Of a stretch of DNA of 64,000 bases, positions 17,405-27,075 are shown one piece after another. The notes beneath the pieces were generated by a model that was given only the letters and a program-made list of their open reading frames with translations, was not told the DNA's origin and made no database searches. The position numbers and the translations under genes were made by a program. The DNA lies in contig QAYY01000010.1 of NCBI GenBank assembly GCA_003054665.1, forward strand, positions 124,001 through 188,000, in the 5' to 3' direction. Position 1 is the first letter of the stretch, and the number at the start of each line of letters is the position of its first letter. Source of the DNA: Opitutaceae bacterium EW11 (GTDB taxonomy: Bacteria > Verrucomicrobiota > Verrucomicrobiia > Opitutales > Opitutaceae).

Positions 17405-20400
17405 ATGAAATCGAACCGTACTCCGTTCCGACTCCGTAAGGCCTGGGGACTGCCTCTGTGCCTCGCCAGTATTCTCGCCTGCGCCCAGGCCCAGCAGGCG
17501 CCCGCAGCAGCGAAGGCCGCGGGCCCCAATCCCGACAACGCGCAGGGCAAAGCACAGAAACAAGAAGCCAAAGATATCGAGTCGCCAGAGACGACTCGCT
17601 CCATTTCCGGAGGAGACGAGGCAATCGTGCTTTCCCCCTTCGTCGTCGATTCGTCGTCGGACAAGGGGTATTACTCCGCGAATACGCTCTCGGGCACGCG
17701 CCTGAACACGAAGATCGAGGATCTCGGTTCCTCGATCACCGTCGTGAACAAGCAGCAGATGGAAGACTTCGCGCTCCTAGACATGAACGACGTCTTCCTC
17801 TACGAATCCAACACCGAGGGCATCGGGAACTACACGTCGTACAGCATCGACCGAAACGGCAACGTCTCCGAGAACGTCTCGACCGATCCGCAGAACGCGA
17901 ACCGCGTCCGCGGCATCGGTTCGCCCAACCGGGCGCGCAACAATTTTCGCATCAGCGGGCGCATGCCGATCGACCCGATCACGACCGACTCGCTGGAAAT
18001 CAGCCGCGGTCCGAATTCGACCATCTACGGCCTCGGCAATCCGGCCGGCACCGTGAACTCGATCGCCGCCACCGGAAACGTCTCCCGCGACTTCACCAGC
18101 GTGCAGTTTCGCGCTGACAGTGTCGGCGGCACTCGTGGTTCGATCGACGTCAACCGGGCTCTGATCAAGGACAAGTTGGCGATCCGGGCCAGCGGTGTGT
18201 ATCAAGACGACCAATTCACGCGGAAGCCATCATTCAGCCGCACGAAGCGCTACTCAGCGATGATCCAGTACCGACCCACGAAGTGGACCTCCATCCGCGC
18301 CATGTGGGAACAGTACAACAACAAGGCCCGCCGCCCCAACGCCATCCTCCCCCGCGACGGCGTGAGCTACTGGGTCGAATCCGGCAGCCCGACGTGGGAT
18401 CCCGTGACCGCCACCGTGCACCGCGGCGGCGCCAGCACGGTTGTCCCGTACAACTCAAACCAGGGCCGGGAGACCACCGCGCTCGGCCCCGGCCTCAGTT
18501 CCGGCGGATCCGGCATCTACGCCCGCGGAAATCTCTTCGTCGATCAGGACGGCGTCGGCCTGTGGATGATGGGACGCGCGTCGGCCGGGACCGACCCGAC
18601 CGCCCAGGCGACCAACAACCGCTTTGTCCAGTCCTCCGAGCTTCCGCGCGCAAACTTCGGCCCGCTTGCGCAAACCGACCTGAGCGTCACCGACTCAAAC
18701 CTCTACGACTGGCGCCGCATCAACATCGCCGCGCCCAACTGGAGCAAAGACAAGGTCGACATGTTCATGGTCGAGCTGGAGCAGATGCTCGTGAACAGCC
18801 AGCACCACATGCTGGCCGCCCAGGCCGGCTGGATGCGGGAGGATGCCCAGCGCTACACCCGCACCAACCTCGGTCAGGGTTCGAGCAGCTTCCTCCGCGT
18901 CGACGTCAACGAGCGCCTGCTCGACGGCACGCCGAATCCGTACTTCCTCCGCCCCTACATCGAGACCGCCGAACCGACCGCCTACGACCAGCCGCTGCTG
19001 AGCGATTCCTACCGCGGTCAGCTCGCCTACCAGCTGACGCTCTCCAAGGACAAGGGCTGGTGGCGCTGGTTTGGCGACCACACCGTCGGGGCGTACATGG
19101 AATACCGCGACGTCGTCCAGGCCAACTACCGCTTCCGCGATGCGATCATCTCCAACCACGCCTGGCTCGCGGCCGGAACCAACCGCGCCAACGGCCAGGC
19201 CGCCGCGCGTGGTGTTTACCGCTACTACCTCGGCGACGCCAACGGCTACAACATCGACTACGCGCCGATCTCCTGGTCGTATCCAAACGGAACCTACACG
19301 TTCTCCTACTACGACAGCGCCGCAAAGCAGCTGAGGACGGAGCAGGCCACCTTGGGCGAGGCCTACTTCGACGCCGCCAATCCGCAGCGGAGCGAGAATG
19401 TGCTCAAGTCGCGCGGGCTGGTGATGCAGAATCACCTGCTCGACGAGCGCATCATCACCACCTTCGGCTGGCGCAAGGACGCGAGCTCCAACCGCTACGC
19501 CCACAACACCGAGGTGAGCGCGGACGGAATCACGATGAATCCGGCATCAGACGACACCTGGCCCAATGACTGGTTCACCAACCGCGGCACCACCACGACG
19601 CAGCAGTATGTCGTGAATCCGCTGCACGGGATCCCCGTCCTCGACCGTACGGCCAAGGCCGGCGGCGTCGCCGGTTTCTTTGCCGACGTCGCCCGCAAGC
19701 TCCGTCTCACCTACACCAAGGCCGACACGTTCCTGCCCGCCCCGATCGAGCAGTCTCTGCTCGCGGAGCAGCTGCCGGACCCGAGCGGCAAGACGGAGGA
19801 GTACGGCATTCGCCTGTCCATCTTGGACAACAAGCTCGTCTTTAACTATAACCACTACAAGACGCTCGAGCTAAACTCTCGCACCGGCGACGCCGGCATC
19901 ATTGCCACCCGCGCCGGCCGCATCGACTTCCGCTACGCCGGCAGCAACGACTCGTTCAACCTCCAGCGAGTGCTCACTGAGAACATTCGCCATGAATCGG
20001 CCTGGGCCAACGCGTCGGACACGGACATCGCGACCGAGATCGCGAAACGCATGGGCATCGAGTCGGACACCCTCGCCCGCATGAATGCTTTTCCGGTCAA
20101 GGAAACGTCGAGCAAGGAGGGCAGTGGCAACGAATTCGAGTTGAACTACAATCCGACCAACTACTTCACCCTGAAGATTGCGGCTGCGGAGCAGGAGGCA
20201 ATTGAAAGGGACGTCTCTCCCAACATCCAGAAGTACATCGATGCCCGCCTGCCCGTCTGGCAAAGCATCAAGATCACGACGATCGACGGCACGGTGCTGG
20301 ACTGGTTCACCAACCGCTGGGGCAGCGGCGGCGTGCCGCGTGACTTCCTTCTGAGCGCAGTGCAGGCGCCGTACAAGTTGCTCCGCGCGAACGAAGGCAA

Positions 20401-20800
20401 GTCCCAGACGCAGGTCCGCAAGTGGCGCTTCAACGCCTCGTCTTCACTGCGCCTGAGCGCCTTCTCGGATCGCACGTGGATGAAGAACACCGCCCTCATC
20501 GCCGCCGTGCGTTGGGAGGACAAGGGTTCGATCGGCTATTATGCCTACGCGGACGACCCGACGGCCTATGATCCGAACCGCCCGATCTACGACAAGGCCC
20601 ACACCTACGTCGATCTGGGCGCGAGCTACACGATGAAGATCCTCAAGGGCAAGGTCCGCATGCGCCTCCAGGCCAACCTGCGGAACGCCTTCGAAAGTGG
20701 ACATCTCCAGCCGATCGGCGCCTTGCCGGACGGCACGATCCACACCTACCGCCTCGTCGATCCCCGTCTGCTCATCGTCACGACGACGTTCGATTTCTGA
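17405..20800 (+). CDS. Large TonB-dependent outer-membrane receptor
   Basis: Outer-membrane receptor, 1131 residues. A signal peptide (basic MKSNRTPFRLRK, hydrophobic core, cleavage near ACAQAQQ) precedes EAIVLSPFVVDSSSDKGYY, a recurring entry motif probably serving as TonB box. The plug domain follows (NTKIEDLGSSITVVNKQQMED, then ISRGPNSTIYGLGNPAGTVN), and then a long beta-barrel ending in the aromatic-terminated strand LIVTTTFDF expected for Bam-dependent insertion. This is the same subtype as the minus-strand receptor at 56000-59626. Divergent transcription from a propeller kinase suggests the substrate is an oligosaccharide, but specificity cannot be read from sequence. A strong terminator follows. 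Confidence 0.92.
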   Translation: MKSNRTPFRLRKAWGLPLCLASILACAQAQQAPAAAKAAGPNPDNAQGKAQKQEAKDIESPETTRSISGGDEAIVLSPFVVDSSSDKGYYSANTLSGTRLNTKIEDLGSSITVVNKQQMEDFALLDMNDVFLYESNTEGIGNYTSYSIDRNGNVSENVSTDPQNANRVRGIGSPNRARNNFRISGRMPIDPITTDSLEISRGPNSTIYGLGNPAGTVNSIAATGNVSRDFTSVQFRADSVGGTRGSIDVNRALIKDKLAIRASGVYQDDQFTRKPSFSRTKRYSAMIQYRPTKWTSIRAMWEQYNNKARRPNAILPRDGVSYWVESGSPTWDPVTATVHRGGASTVVPYNSNQGRETTALGPGLSSGGSGIYARGNLFVDQDGVGLWMMGRASAGTDPTAQATNNRFVQSSELPRANFGPLAQTDLSVTDSNLYDWRRINIAAPNWSKDKVDMFMVELEQMLVNSQHHMLAAQAGWMREDAQRYTRTNLGQGSSSFLRVDVNERLLDGTPNPYFLRPYIETAEPTAYDQPLLSDSYRGQLAYQLTLSKDKGWWRWFGDHTVGAYMEYRDVVQANYRFRDAIISNHAWLAAGTNRANGQAAARGVYRYYLGDANGYNIDYAPISWSYPNGTYTFSYYDSAAKQLRTEQATLGEAYFDAANPQRSENVLKSRGLVMQNHLLDERIITTFGWRKDASSNRYAHNTEVSADGITMNPASDDTWPNDWFTNRGTTTTQQYVVNPLHGIPVLDRTAKAGGVAGFFADVARKLRLTYTKADTFLPAPIEQSLLAEQLPDPSGKTEEYGIRLSILDNKLVFNYNHYKTLELNSRTGDAGIIATRAGRIDFRYAGSNDSFNLQRVLTENIRHESAWANASDTDIATEIAKRMGIESDTLARMNAFPVKETSSKEGSGNEFELNYNPTNYFTLKIAAAEQEAIERDVSPNIQKYIDARLPVWQSIKITTIDGTVLDWFTNRWGSGGVPRDFLLSAVQAPYKLLRANEGKSQTQVRKWRFNASSSLRLSAFSDRTWMKNTALIAAVRWEDKGSIGYYAYADDPTAYDPNRPIYDKAHTYVDLGASYTMKILKGKVRMRLQANLRNAFESGHLQPIGALPDGTIHTYRLVDPRLLIVTTTFDF

Positions 20801-20888
20801 GTTGTCGATCTTGGCGCCGATTCCGGATGGGTCTGGGGCCGGCGCCTCTGGGGGTTGACGACTCGGCGCGAAGCTCCGCTTCGCTGTC

Positions 20889-20926
20889 GCGCGCTCGAGA
20901 ACAGTCTCGGGCGCGCCTTTTTTTTT
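20889..20926 (+). terminator. Rho-independent terminator after the TonB receptor
   Basis: A 12-bp stem (GCGCGCTCGAGA / TCTCGGGCGCGC, one G-T pair) with loop ACAG is followed by CTTTTTTTTT. It ends the receptor transcript 89 bp past its stop codon. Confidence 0.85.
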
Positions 20927-20930
20927 GGCC

Positions 20931-20958
20931 TTGGGAAAGGCGAGCGGCCCATTACTGT
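20931..20958 (+). promoter_or_regulatory. Candidate promoter with CATTACTGT element before the sigma gene
   Basis: TTGGGA (20931-20936), 16 bp, then TACTGT (20953-20958) inside the 9-mer CATTACTGT, which also lies upstream of two other units here. It starts a few bases after a terminator and about 184 bp before the sigma-factor start, as expected for a promoter. Confidence 0.45.
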
Positions 20959-21141
20959 CACGCAACCTTCCCCTGGAAACGGCGGACTTTCTGCCTACCG
21001 GTGAGGTCACACCCCTCTGGTCCGACACCCTCCCACCGGCCGCCCCAACGCCAGCTTGCGGCCCACCCGGCGCCGGATCTTCTCTTCAGTCCCACCCACA
21101 GGAACCCCGCGAGCGACCGCCTTGCACCGTCTCGGCACGCC

Positions 21142-21699
21142 ATGAGCCAGATCACCCAAGTCCTCGAAGCCGTCGGACAAGGCCAGGCCCGACTTTCGGA
21201 GGATCTCCTGCCCCTGGTCTACGACGACTTGCGCCGCCAGGCCGTCGCGCAGATGTCCCGAGAGTCCGCCGCCCAGACGCTTCAACCGACGGCGTTGCTT
21301 CACGAGGCGTGGCTTCGAATCGCCGGGGGCGAAGAGCGCCGCTGGCAGAATCGCGCCCACTTCTACGGCGCAGCCGCCGAAGCGATGCGCCGAATCCTGA
21401 TCGAGAGCGCCCGGCGCAAGTCGCGGTTGAAGCGCGGAAGCAATCCCGTGCGGATCGACATCGACGAGATCGAGCTGGCCGCCGCTTCCCCAGACGAAAA
21501 AATCCTCCTCATCGAAGAGGCGCTGGAAGAATTGCAGGCGCAGGACCCCGAGCGGGCCCGCGTCGTGGTGCTGAAGTTTTTCGGCGGTCGCACGAATCAG
21601 GAAGTCGCCCAGGCCCTCAACGTCACCGAGCGCACCGTCGAGCGGCATTGGGCCTTCGCGAAAGCGTGGCTGTACCAGACGATCCGAGGGCAGCGGTAG
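21142..21699 (+). CDS. ECF-like RNA polymerase sigma factor (TIGR02999 type)
   Basis: 185 residues. Region 2 has LPLVYDDLRRQAVAQM and QTLQPTALLHEAWLRI, the hallmark of the ECF-like group found in Planctomycetes, Acidobacteria and Verrucomicrobia. HFYGAAAEAMRRILIESARRK marks the linker to region 4, where FFGGRTNQEVAQALNVTERTVERHW forms the HTH binding the -35 element. No anti-sigma gene is adjacent. Instead a membrane Ser/Thr kinase follows after 129 bp, the usual partner for this group, so activity may be controlled by phosphorylation; that is inference. The ATG at 21142 gives a standard-length protein; the open frame upstream is arginine/proline-rich and non-homologous. Confidence 0.9.
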   Translation: MSQITQVLEAVGQGQARLSEDLLPLVYDDLRRQAVAQMSRESAAQTLQPTALLHEAWLRIAGGEERRWQNRAHFYGAAAEAMRRILIESARRKSRLKRGSNPVRIDIDEIELAAASPDEKILLIEEALEELQAQDPERARVVVLKFFGGRTNQEVAQALNVTERTVERHWAFAKAWLYQTIRGQR

Positions 21700-21828
21700 A
21701 TCAGGCTCAGCCATCCGTGGCACCGGTCCCGCTGGCTCTCACCCGGAGCGCTCGCCGCCGCACAACAAATCGTCGCCGACCGCCGAATATTCCGCTGAGC
21801 TGTCGGCTTTACGCGGCCCAGCGCGCAT

Positions 21829-24060
21829 GTGAAGGATGTGGTGCGAATGAGAGCCAACGCGAAAGGTGAAGCCGAGCTGTTCGACGCCGCTTCGCAACTC
21901 TCCAACCCCGACGAGCGCCGCGCCTTCCTGGATCGCGCCTGCGCCGGGGACGCCTCGCTCCGCAAACGGATCGAGGGGCTGCTCTCCGCGCAGGACGAGG
22001 CCGAACGTTTTTTTTCCGAGACTCGCGCCGCGCTCAGCTTCCCCGACACCCCCGCGCTTACGGTCGACCCAGCCGCCGCAGCCGGTCCGGGCAAGGACCG
22101 CTTCTCCGGCGAAGAGCCCGTCGGCACGCGCATCGGTCGCTACCGTCTCACCCAAAAACTCGGCGAGGGCGGCTGCGGCATCGTCTACCAGGCTGAGCAG
22201 GAAACGCCCGTCCGCCGGAACGTCGCCCTCAAGATCATCAAGCTCGGCATGGAAACGAAGAGCGTGATCGCGCGGTTCGAAGCCGAGCGGCAGGCCCTCG
22301 CGATGATGGACCACCCCCACATCGCCCGGGTGTTCGACGCCGGCGCGACCGACCGCGGTTCGCCCTATTTCGTGATGGAGCTGGTTCGCGGCGTGAAGAT
22401 CACCGACTACTGCAACCAGCACGGGCTCGGCATCGGCGAGCGCCTCGATCTCTTCATCCAGGTCTGCCACGCCATCCAGCACGCGCACCAGAAGGGCATC
22501 ATTCACGGCGACATCAAACCGTCGAACATCCTGGTTTCGCTTCAGGACGGCGCGGCGCTGCCGAAGGTGATCGATTTCGGCATCTCGAAGGCGACCGAGG
22601 CGCGGTTGACCGACAAGGCCCTTTTCACCGCCTATGCCCAGCTCATCGGTACGCCGGCCTACATGAGCCCCGAGCAGGCGGAGATGAGTAGCCGCGATAT
22701 CGATACGCGAAGCGACATCTACAGCCTGGGCGTAGTCCTCTACGAGCTGCTCGCCGGCAGCACGCCGTTCGACGGCAAGAAGCTGCTCGAGGCAGGAATC
22801 GACGAACTGCGCCAGACCCTCCGCGAAAAAGAACCGCCGAGGCCGTCGGCCCGCCTCACGAGCCTGCCCGCGCCCGATCTCGCGGCCATCGCACGCCAGC
22901 GCCGGTGCGATCCTCCGCACCTGATCGGCGTGCTGCAGGGCGATCTCGACTGGATCGTGATGAAGGCTCTGGAAAAGGACCGTGCGCGCCGGTACGAAAC
23001 CTCCAACGGCTTCGCGATGGACGTGCAGCGGCACCTGAACAACGAACCGGTCGTCGCGCGTCCGCCGAGCCGCGTCTACCGGCTGCGAAAACTGGTGCGG
23101 CGGAATCGCGTGGTTTTCGCCGCGGGCGGCGCGGTGGCCGCCGCACTCGTCGCCGGCACCTGGACCTCCACCTGGCTTTTCCTCCGCGAACGCGAAGCCC
23201 GGCAGCGCGCCGTGGCCGCCGAACAGCAACAGGCGCGCCTCCGCAACGAAGCCGAACAACGCCAGAAGATCACGCAAGCGGCGCTGCTCGTCACGCAGGA
23301 GCGCTTTGCCGACGCCGACGCCCTGCTCCAGTCCGTCGCGCTCGGCAGCCCGACGGTCGAGGGCGCCGCGGTTTTCCGCGCCGTCGGGGAATGGCATGCG
23401 TTTCACGGTCGCTGGATGGAGGCGGCAGACCGCCTCGGAACGCTTCTGGAGATCGACCAGCTGGACGGCACCGATTCCTCGACCCTCGATTACCTGCGCT
23501 GCGGTCCGGCCCTGATCCAGAGCGGAAAAGTCGGCGCGTACCGGAGCTTTTCGGAACGGGCGGTCACCCGGTACGCGAACGGCCCCTGCCCGTACGCCGA
23601 CCGGATCCTGAAAATCGTGCTCCTTCGCCCGGCCGAATCGGCGCTTCTCGACGCGCTTTCCCCCGTGGCCGACGCCACGGCCGCATCGCTCGCTCAGGCC
23701 GAAGCGGCCGGCGACGGTTTTCAGGCGGGATGGCGCGCCGTATCGCTGGCGCTCTGGGAGTACCGGCGGGGGCACTACAAGGAGGCGATCTCCTGGGCGG
23801 ACCGCTGTATCGCTTGCGCGGATTCCAACGCGCCCCGCACGGCGACCGCGCGGATCGCGCTGGCCCTGGCCCAGCAGCGCCTCGGTGCGCGGGGTCAGGC
23901 CGAGCGCGAGCTGTCCGCCGCCCGCGAACTGCTCGAAAGCAAACCCGACGTGCTTCACAGCCTCGGCAATCCAATCCAGGGATTCTGGTTCGACTGGGCG
24001 TTTGCCCAGATTCTTTTCCGTGAAGCGGCGGGGGCGCCGCCGGCCGCTGCTCGCGAGTAA
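21829..24060 (+). CDS. Membrane Ser/Thr protein kinase (PknB-like) with atypical HGD catalytic loop
   Basis: 743 residues. A short N-terminal extension (SNPDERRAFLDRACAGDASLR) is typical of kinases paired with TIGR02999 sigma factors. The kinase domain (about 100-410) shows glycine loop LGEGGCGIVY, VALKIIKLG with K135, catalytic loop IIHGDIKPSNIL (H226-G227-D228; arginine of HRD replaced by glycine), DFG at 249-251 (KVIDFGISKA), and GTPAYMSPEQAEM in the activation segment. One membrane segment (about 428-450) is followed by a helical, TPR-like C-terminal region of about 290 residues, here probably extracytoplasmic. Metal and phosphate-anchoring residues are retained, so activity is likely, but the HGD loop removes activation-loop coupling through arginine. 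GTG 21829 or ATG 21847 may be the start. Confidence 0.9.
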   Translation: MKDVVRMRANAKGEAELFDAASQLSNPDERRAFLDRACAGDASLRKRIEGLLSAQDEAERFFSETRAALSFPDTPALTVDPAAAAGPGKDRFSGEEPVGTRIGRYRLTQKLGEGGCGIVYQAEQETPVRRNVALKIIKLGMETKSVIARFEAERQALAMMDHPHIARVFDAGATDRGSPYFVMELVRGVKITDYCNQHGLGIGERLDLFIQVCHAIQHAHQKGIIHGDIKPSNILVSLQDGAALPKVIDFGISKATEARLTDKALFTAYAQLIGTPAYMSPEQAEMSSRDIDTRSDIYSLGVVLYELLAGSTPFDGKKLLEAGIDELRQTLREKEPPRPSARLTSLPAPDLAAIARQRRCDPPHLIGVLQGDLDWIVMKALEKDRARRYETSNGFAMDVQRHLNNEPVVARPPSRVYRLRKLVRRNRVVFAAGGAVAAALVAGTWTSTWLFLREREARQRAVAAEQQQARLRNEAEQRQKITQAALLVTQERFADADALLQSVALGSPTVEGAAVFRAVGEWHAFHGRWMEAADRLGTLLEIDQLDGTDSSTLDYLRCGPALIQSGKVGAYRSFSERAVTRYANGPCPYADRILKIVLLRPAESALLDALSPVADATAASLAQAEAAGDGFQAGWRAVSLALWEYRRGHYKEAISWADRCIACADSNAPRTATARIALALAQQRLGARGQAERELSAARELLESKPDVLHSLGNPIQGFWFDWAFAQILFREAAGAPPAAARE

Positions 24061-24188
24061 GAAAGCGAGCCTCCCCAAGGCCGGCTCGGGCCGGAGGGTA
24101 GATTTTTTCGATGCGCCTTGTCGGGTTTTGCCGGGAGATGGCGCATGGAGAGTCAGGACTCAGTGTCCCCCTAACCCTAACAACCACT

Positions 24189-26978
24189 ATGATATCGTCC
24201 CCCAAGAGCGATTCAGGTCTGCCCCCGTCGCCGCAGGAGCCAGCGGCGTGTCCGCGCAAGTTGGCCTCGCTGTGTTCCGCCTCCGCCCTCGCCCTCGCGC
24301 TCGGCGCCTCCGGAGCGCTGGCGCAAACCTCCCAGCCCGCCCAGCCGGGATCCGAAAACAAGGAAGACGAAACGATCGTCATGAGCGAGATGGTCGTGAG
24401 CGGCATGCGCGCCTCGTTGCTGAGCGCGCTGGAGATCAAATCCGAGTCGCCGCTCTTCGTTGACTCGATCGTCGCCCAGGACATCGGCAAGTTTCCCGAC
24501 AACACCGTGGCCGACGCGCTTCAACGCGTGGCCGGAATCCAGGTCTCCCGGAGCGCCGGCGAGGCCAACACCATCGTCATCCGCGGCCTGCCCAATCTCG
24601 AAACGACGGTCAACGGCTACGAGGTCTTCACCGGCACCGGCCGCGGCGTCGCCCTCCAGGACATCCCCGCCGAAATGGTTGCGGGCGTCGACGTCTACAA
24701 GACCGTCGGTCCGGACAAGATCGAAGGCGGCGTCGCCGGCCTGATCGACATCCGCCTGCGCCGGCCGCTCGATTTCAAGGAAGGGTTCACCGGCGGCTTG
24801 AACCTTCGCGGGCTCTACGCCGATCAGCGTGACAAATACAGCTACAGCGGCAGCGCGCTCGCCAGCAACCACTGGAAAAACGACCTCGGCGACTTCGGCC
24901 TCCTGGTCGACGTCTCGTATGCCCGGCGGTATTACATGGACCAGGTGGTGGACAACTACATCCACGCCGGCAACAACGGCGAAACCTACGACATCGCCAC
25001 CGATTCGTCCGGCACCAAGGGTTTCTTCGCCGATAACCTCGGCTGGCAGATCATCCCCGGCGACCGCACCCGCACCGGCGTTTCGCTCGGCCTGCAGTGG
25101 CGCACCAAGTCGGGCCTCGAGCTCTACTCCGACAATCTCTTCACCGGCTACACCAACGATCACTCGGTGAACTTCTTCATCGGCATCCCGAGCTGGGGTC
25201 CGACGTCCATCACCGACGTGGAGCTGTATCCGGCGGGCTACGACGGCTACGTCAACGACGGCAACAAGGACGGCACGCCCGACCGGTTCGTCCGCAGCCT
25301 CAACGCGCATAACTCGGTCACGCTCACGAGCACGCAGGCCTTCCACGACACCACCCGCACCTACCAGGGCGCCTTCGGGGCGAAGTGGAATCTCGACCGC
25401 CTCAAGCTCAACGGCGAGTTCAGCTACAGCGTCAGCACCTACAACACCCGCGGCGTCATCCTCGACACCGGCGTGATCACGCCGAGCCTGTCGGTAACGT
25501 ACAACGACAACGACGCCCCGACGGTGAAACACACGGGAGTCGATTACGCGGACGTGAAGAACTTCTTCCTCACGCAGTTCTACGACCAGTGGTCGCGCGC
25601 CCACAGCGACTTCTACGCCGGCAAGCTCGACGGCACCTACTCGCTCGACACGCCGTTCTTCAAATCGCTCCAGATGGGCGTCCGCGCCTCCGAGCGCAAG
25701 GTGAACTACCACTCGGACTTCACCGGAGGCACCTTCGTCTGGAACGCCGCCGCCGCGTCCAGCATTCCCGGCCTCGGCAAGGTCACCGACGCGGGCAACT
25801 TCCTCTCCGCCGACCAATTCAGCATCCAGCGCTTCTGGGCTCCCGACGCCAGCTGGCTGCTTCAGGAAGCCAACGCCGACAAGCTCCGCACGATCTTCGG
25901 CCGGCAGACGGGCATGCCCGCCTCGGAACCGGGTAATACGTTCATCGATACGGAAAAGACCTACGCCGCCTACGCGATGGTCGACTACCACTTCGATCTC
26001 GGAGGCCTGCCTCTCGACGGCGTTGTCGGCGGCCGCTTCGTCCGCACCCGCCAGGATCTGAACGGCTACCAGCATCCGTTCTACTTCGATCCGGTCACGG
26101 GCACGACCGCCCAGGGTCCGGGCTACGAGAAGACGACAAACGCCAAGTCGCGCAACGACTTCCTCCCGACGGTCAACGGCCGCCTGAAGCTCGCCGACGA
26201 CCTGTTCCTCCGCGGGTCGGTGACGAAGACCGTCACGCGTCCGAACTTCGGTGACCTCAATCCGGCCCTCTCGCTCACCGCCTCGACCAAAACCGTCCCG
26301 GGTTCCGGCTCCGGCGGCAATCCGGACCTGGATCCGATCAAGTCGACCAACTACGATCTGTCGCTCGAGTATTACTTCTCGAAGTCCTCGCTCGCGTCGG
26401 TCCAGGGCTTCTATCGGTCGCTCGACGGCTACGTGCAGCGCTACGCGTCATACGAAACCGTGAGCGGCGCCCAGTACCTGGTGAACCGCCCGCGCAACAC
26501 GAACAACGGCTACCTGCAGGGCGTCGAGGTCGGCTACCAGCAGTTCTTCGATTTCCTGCCCGACGCCTTCAAGGGCTTCGGCATCCAGACGAACTACACG
26601 ATGATCGAGGGCGAGAGCGAAAACCCGATCACGAATCTCAAGCAGAACATCGCCCAGGTATCCAAGCATAACTACAACGTCGTGCTGATGTACGAGCGGG
26701 CCAAGTTCTCGACACGCCTGGCGTACAACTGGCGCGGCAAGTACATCGAGAGCTTCGGCCAGGGCGGCGTGCAGCCGAGCACGGTGTGGGTCCAGTCCCG
26801 CGGTCAGCTCGACTTTTCCGCGAGCTACAACGTGACGAAGAATCTCACCGTGTCGCTGGACGCGACGAACCTCACGGGCAGCAAGTATCACGACAACTTC
26901 GGCGACATCCCGATGTTCAGCCGCGACGTCCGCAACTACGACACGACGTACGAGCTGGGCCTTCGCTACCGCTTCTGA
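24189..26978 (+). CDS. TonB-dependent receptor (TIGR01782-like, oligosaccharide type)
   Basis: 929 residues. A signal peptide (to about ALAQTSQ) is followed by a TonB-box-like region IVMSEMVVSGMRASLLSAL. The plug signature QDIGKFPDNTVADALQRV and the stretch TIVIRGLPNLETTVNGYEV are characteristic of the TonB-Xanthomonas-Caulobacter receptor group, many of which import plant oligosaccharides. The barrel ends with TYELGLRYRF, a standard C-terminal outer-membrane signal. ATG 24189 is chosen because the upstream in-frame extension to 24111 lacks signal-peptide character. It precedes GH51 and GH43 arabinan enzymes on the same strand, so arabino-oligosaccharides are the most likely cargo (inference). 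Confidence 0.92.
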   Translation: MISSPKSDSGLPPSPQEPAACPRKLASLCSASALALALGASGALAQTSQPAQPGSENKEDETIVMSEMVVSGMRASLLSALEIKSESPLFVDSIVAQDIGKFPDNTVADALQRVAGIQVSRSAGEANTIVIRGLPNLETTVNGYEVFTGTGRGVALQDIPAEMVAGVDVYKTVGPDKIEGGVAGLIDIRLRRPLDFKEGFTGGLNLRGLYADQRDKYSYSGSALASNHWKNDLGDFGLLVDVSYARRYYMDQVVDNYIHAGNNGETYDIATDSSGTKGFFADNLGWQIIPGDRTRTGVSLGLQWRTKSGLELYSDNLFTGYTNDHSVNFFIGIPSWGPTSITDVELYPAGYDGYVNDGNKDGTPDRFVRSLNAHNSVTLTSTQAFHDTTRTYQGAFGAKWNLDRLKLNGEFSYSVSTYNTRGVILDTGVITPSLSVTYNDNDAPTVKHTGVDYADVKNFFLTQFYDQWSRAHSDFYAGKLDGTYSLDTPFFKSLQMGVRASERKVNYHSDFTGGTFVWNAAAASSIPGLGKVTDAGNFLSADQFSIQRFWAPDASWLLQEANADKLRTIFGRQTGMPASEPGNTFIDTEKTYAAYAMVDYHFDLGGLPLDGVVGGRFVRTRQDLNGYQHPFYFDPVTGTTAQGPGYEKTTNAKSRNDFLPTVNGRLKLADDLFLRGSVTKTVTRPNFGDLNPALSLTASTKTVPGSGSGGNPDLDPIKSTNYDLSLEYYFSKSSLASVQGFYRSLDGYVQRYASYETVSGAQYLVNRPRNTNNGYLQGVEVGYQQFFDFLPDAFKGFGIQTNYTMIEGESENPITNLKQNIAQVSKHNYNVVLMYERAKFSTRLAYNWRGKYIESFGQGGVQPSTVWVQSRGQLDFSASYNVTKNLTVSLDATNLTGSKYHDNFGDIPMFSRDVRNYDTTYELGLRYRF

Positions 26979-27001
26979 TCGAACAGGGCGGGCATTACTG
27001 T
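26973..27001 (+). promoter_or_regulatory. Candidate promoter with CATTACTGT element before GH51
   Basis: TTCTGA (26973-26978, overlapping the receptor stop codon), a 17-bp spacer, then TACTGT (26996-27001) within CATTACTGT. Transcription would begin inside the following hairpin, so either the hairpin is a leader structure or the promoter call is wrong. Confidence 0.35.
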
Positions 27002-27031
27002 AAACGGGGTCGGTCCTTGCCGGCCCCGTTT
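27002..27031 (+). terminator. Strong hairpin after the TonB receptor
   Basis: A 12-bp stem (AAACGGGGTCGG / CCGGCCCCGTTT) with a short loop, 23 bp past the receptor stop. The trailing bases are TCTCCTCT rather than a T-run, so termination may be partial, allowing read-through into the GH51 gene. Confidence 0.6.
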
Positions 27032-27075
27032 CTCCTCTGAAATCTGACTTCGGCCCCCTGCGTTCCTCCCTACCG

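Noticed and set aside
17203-17664. Upstream extension of the propeller kinase frame to 17664
   Set aside because: It would run antisense through the start of the TonB receptor and place the signal peptide internally.
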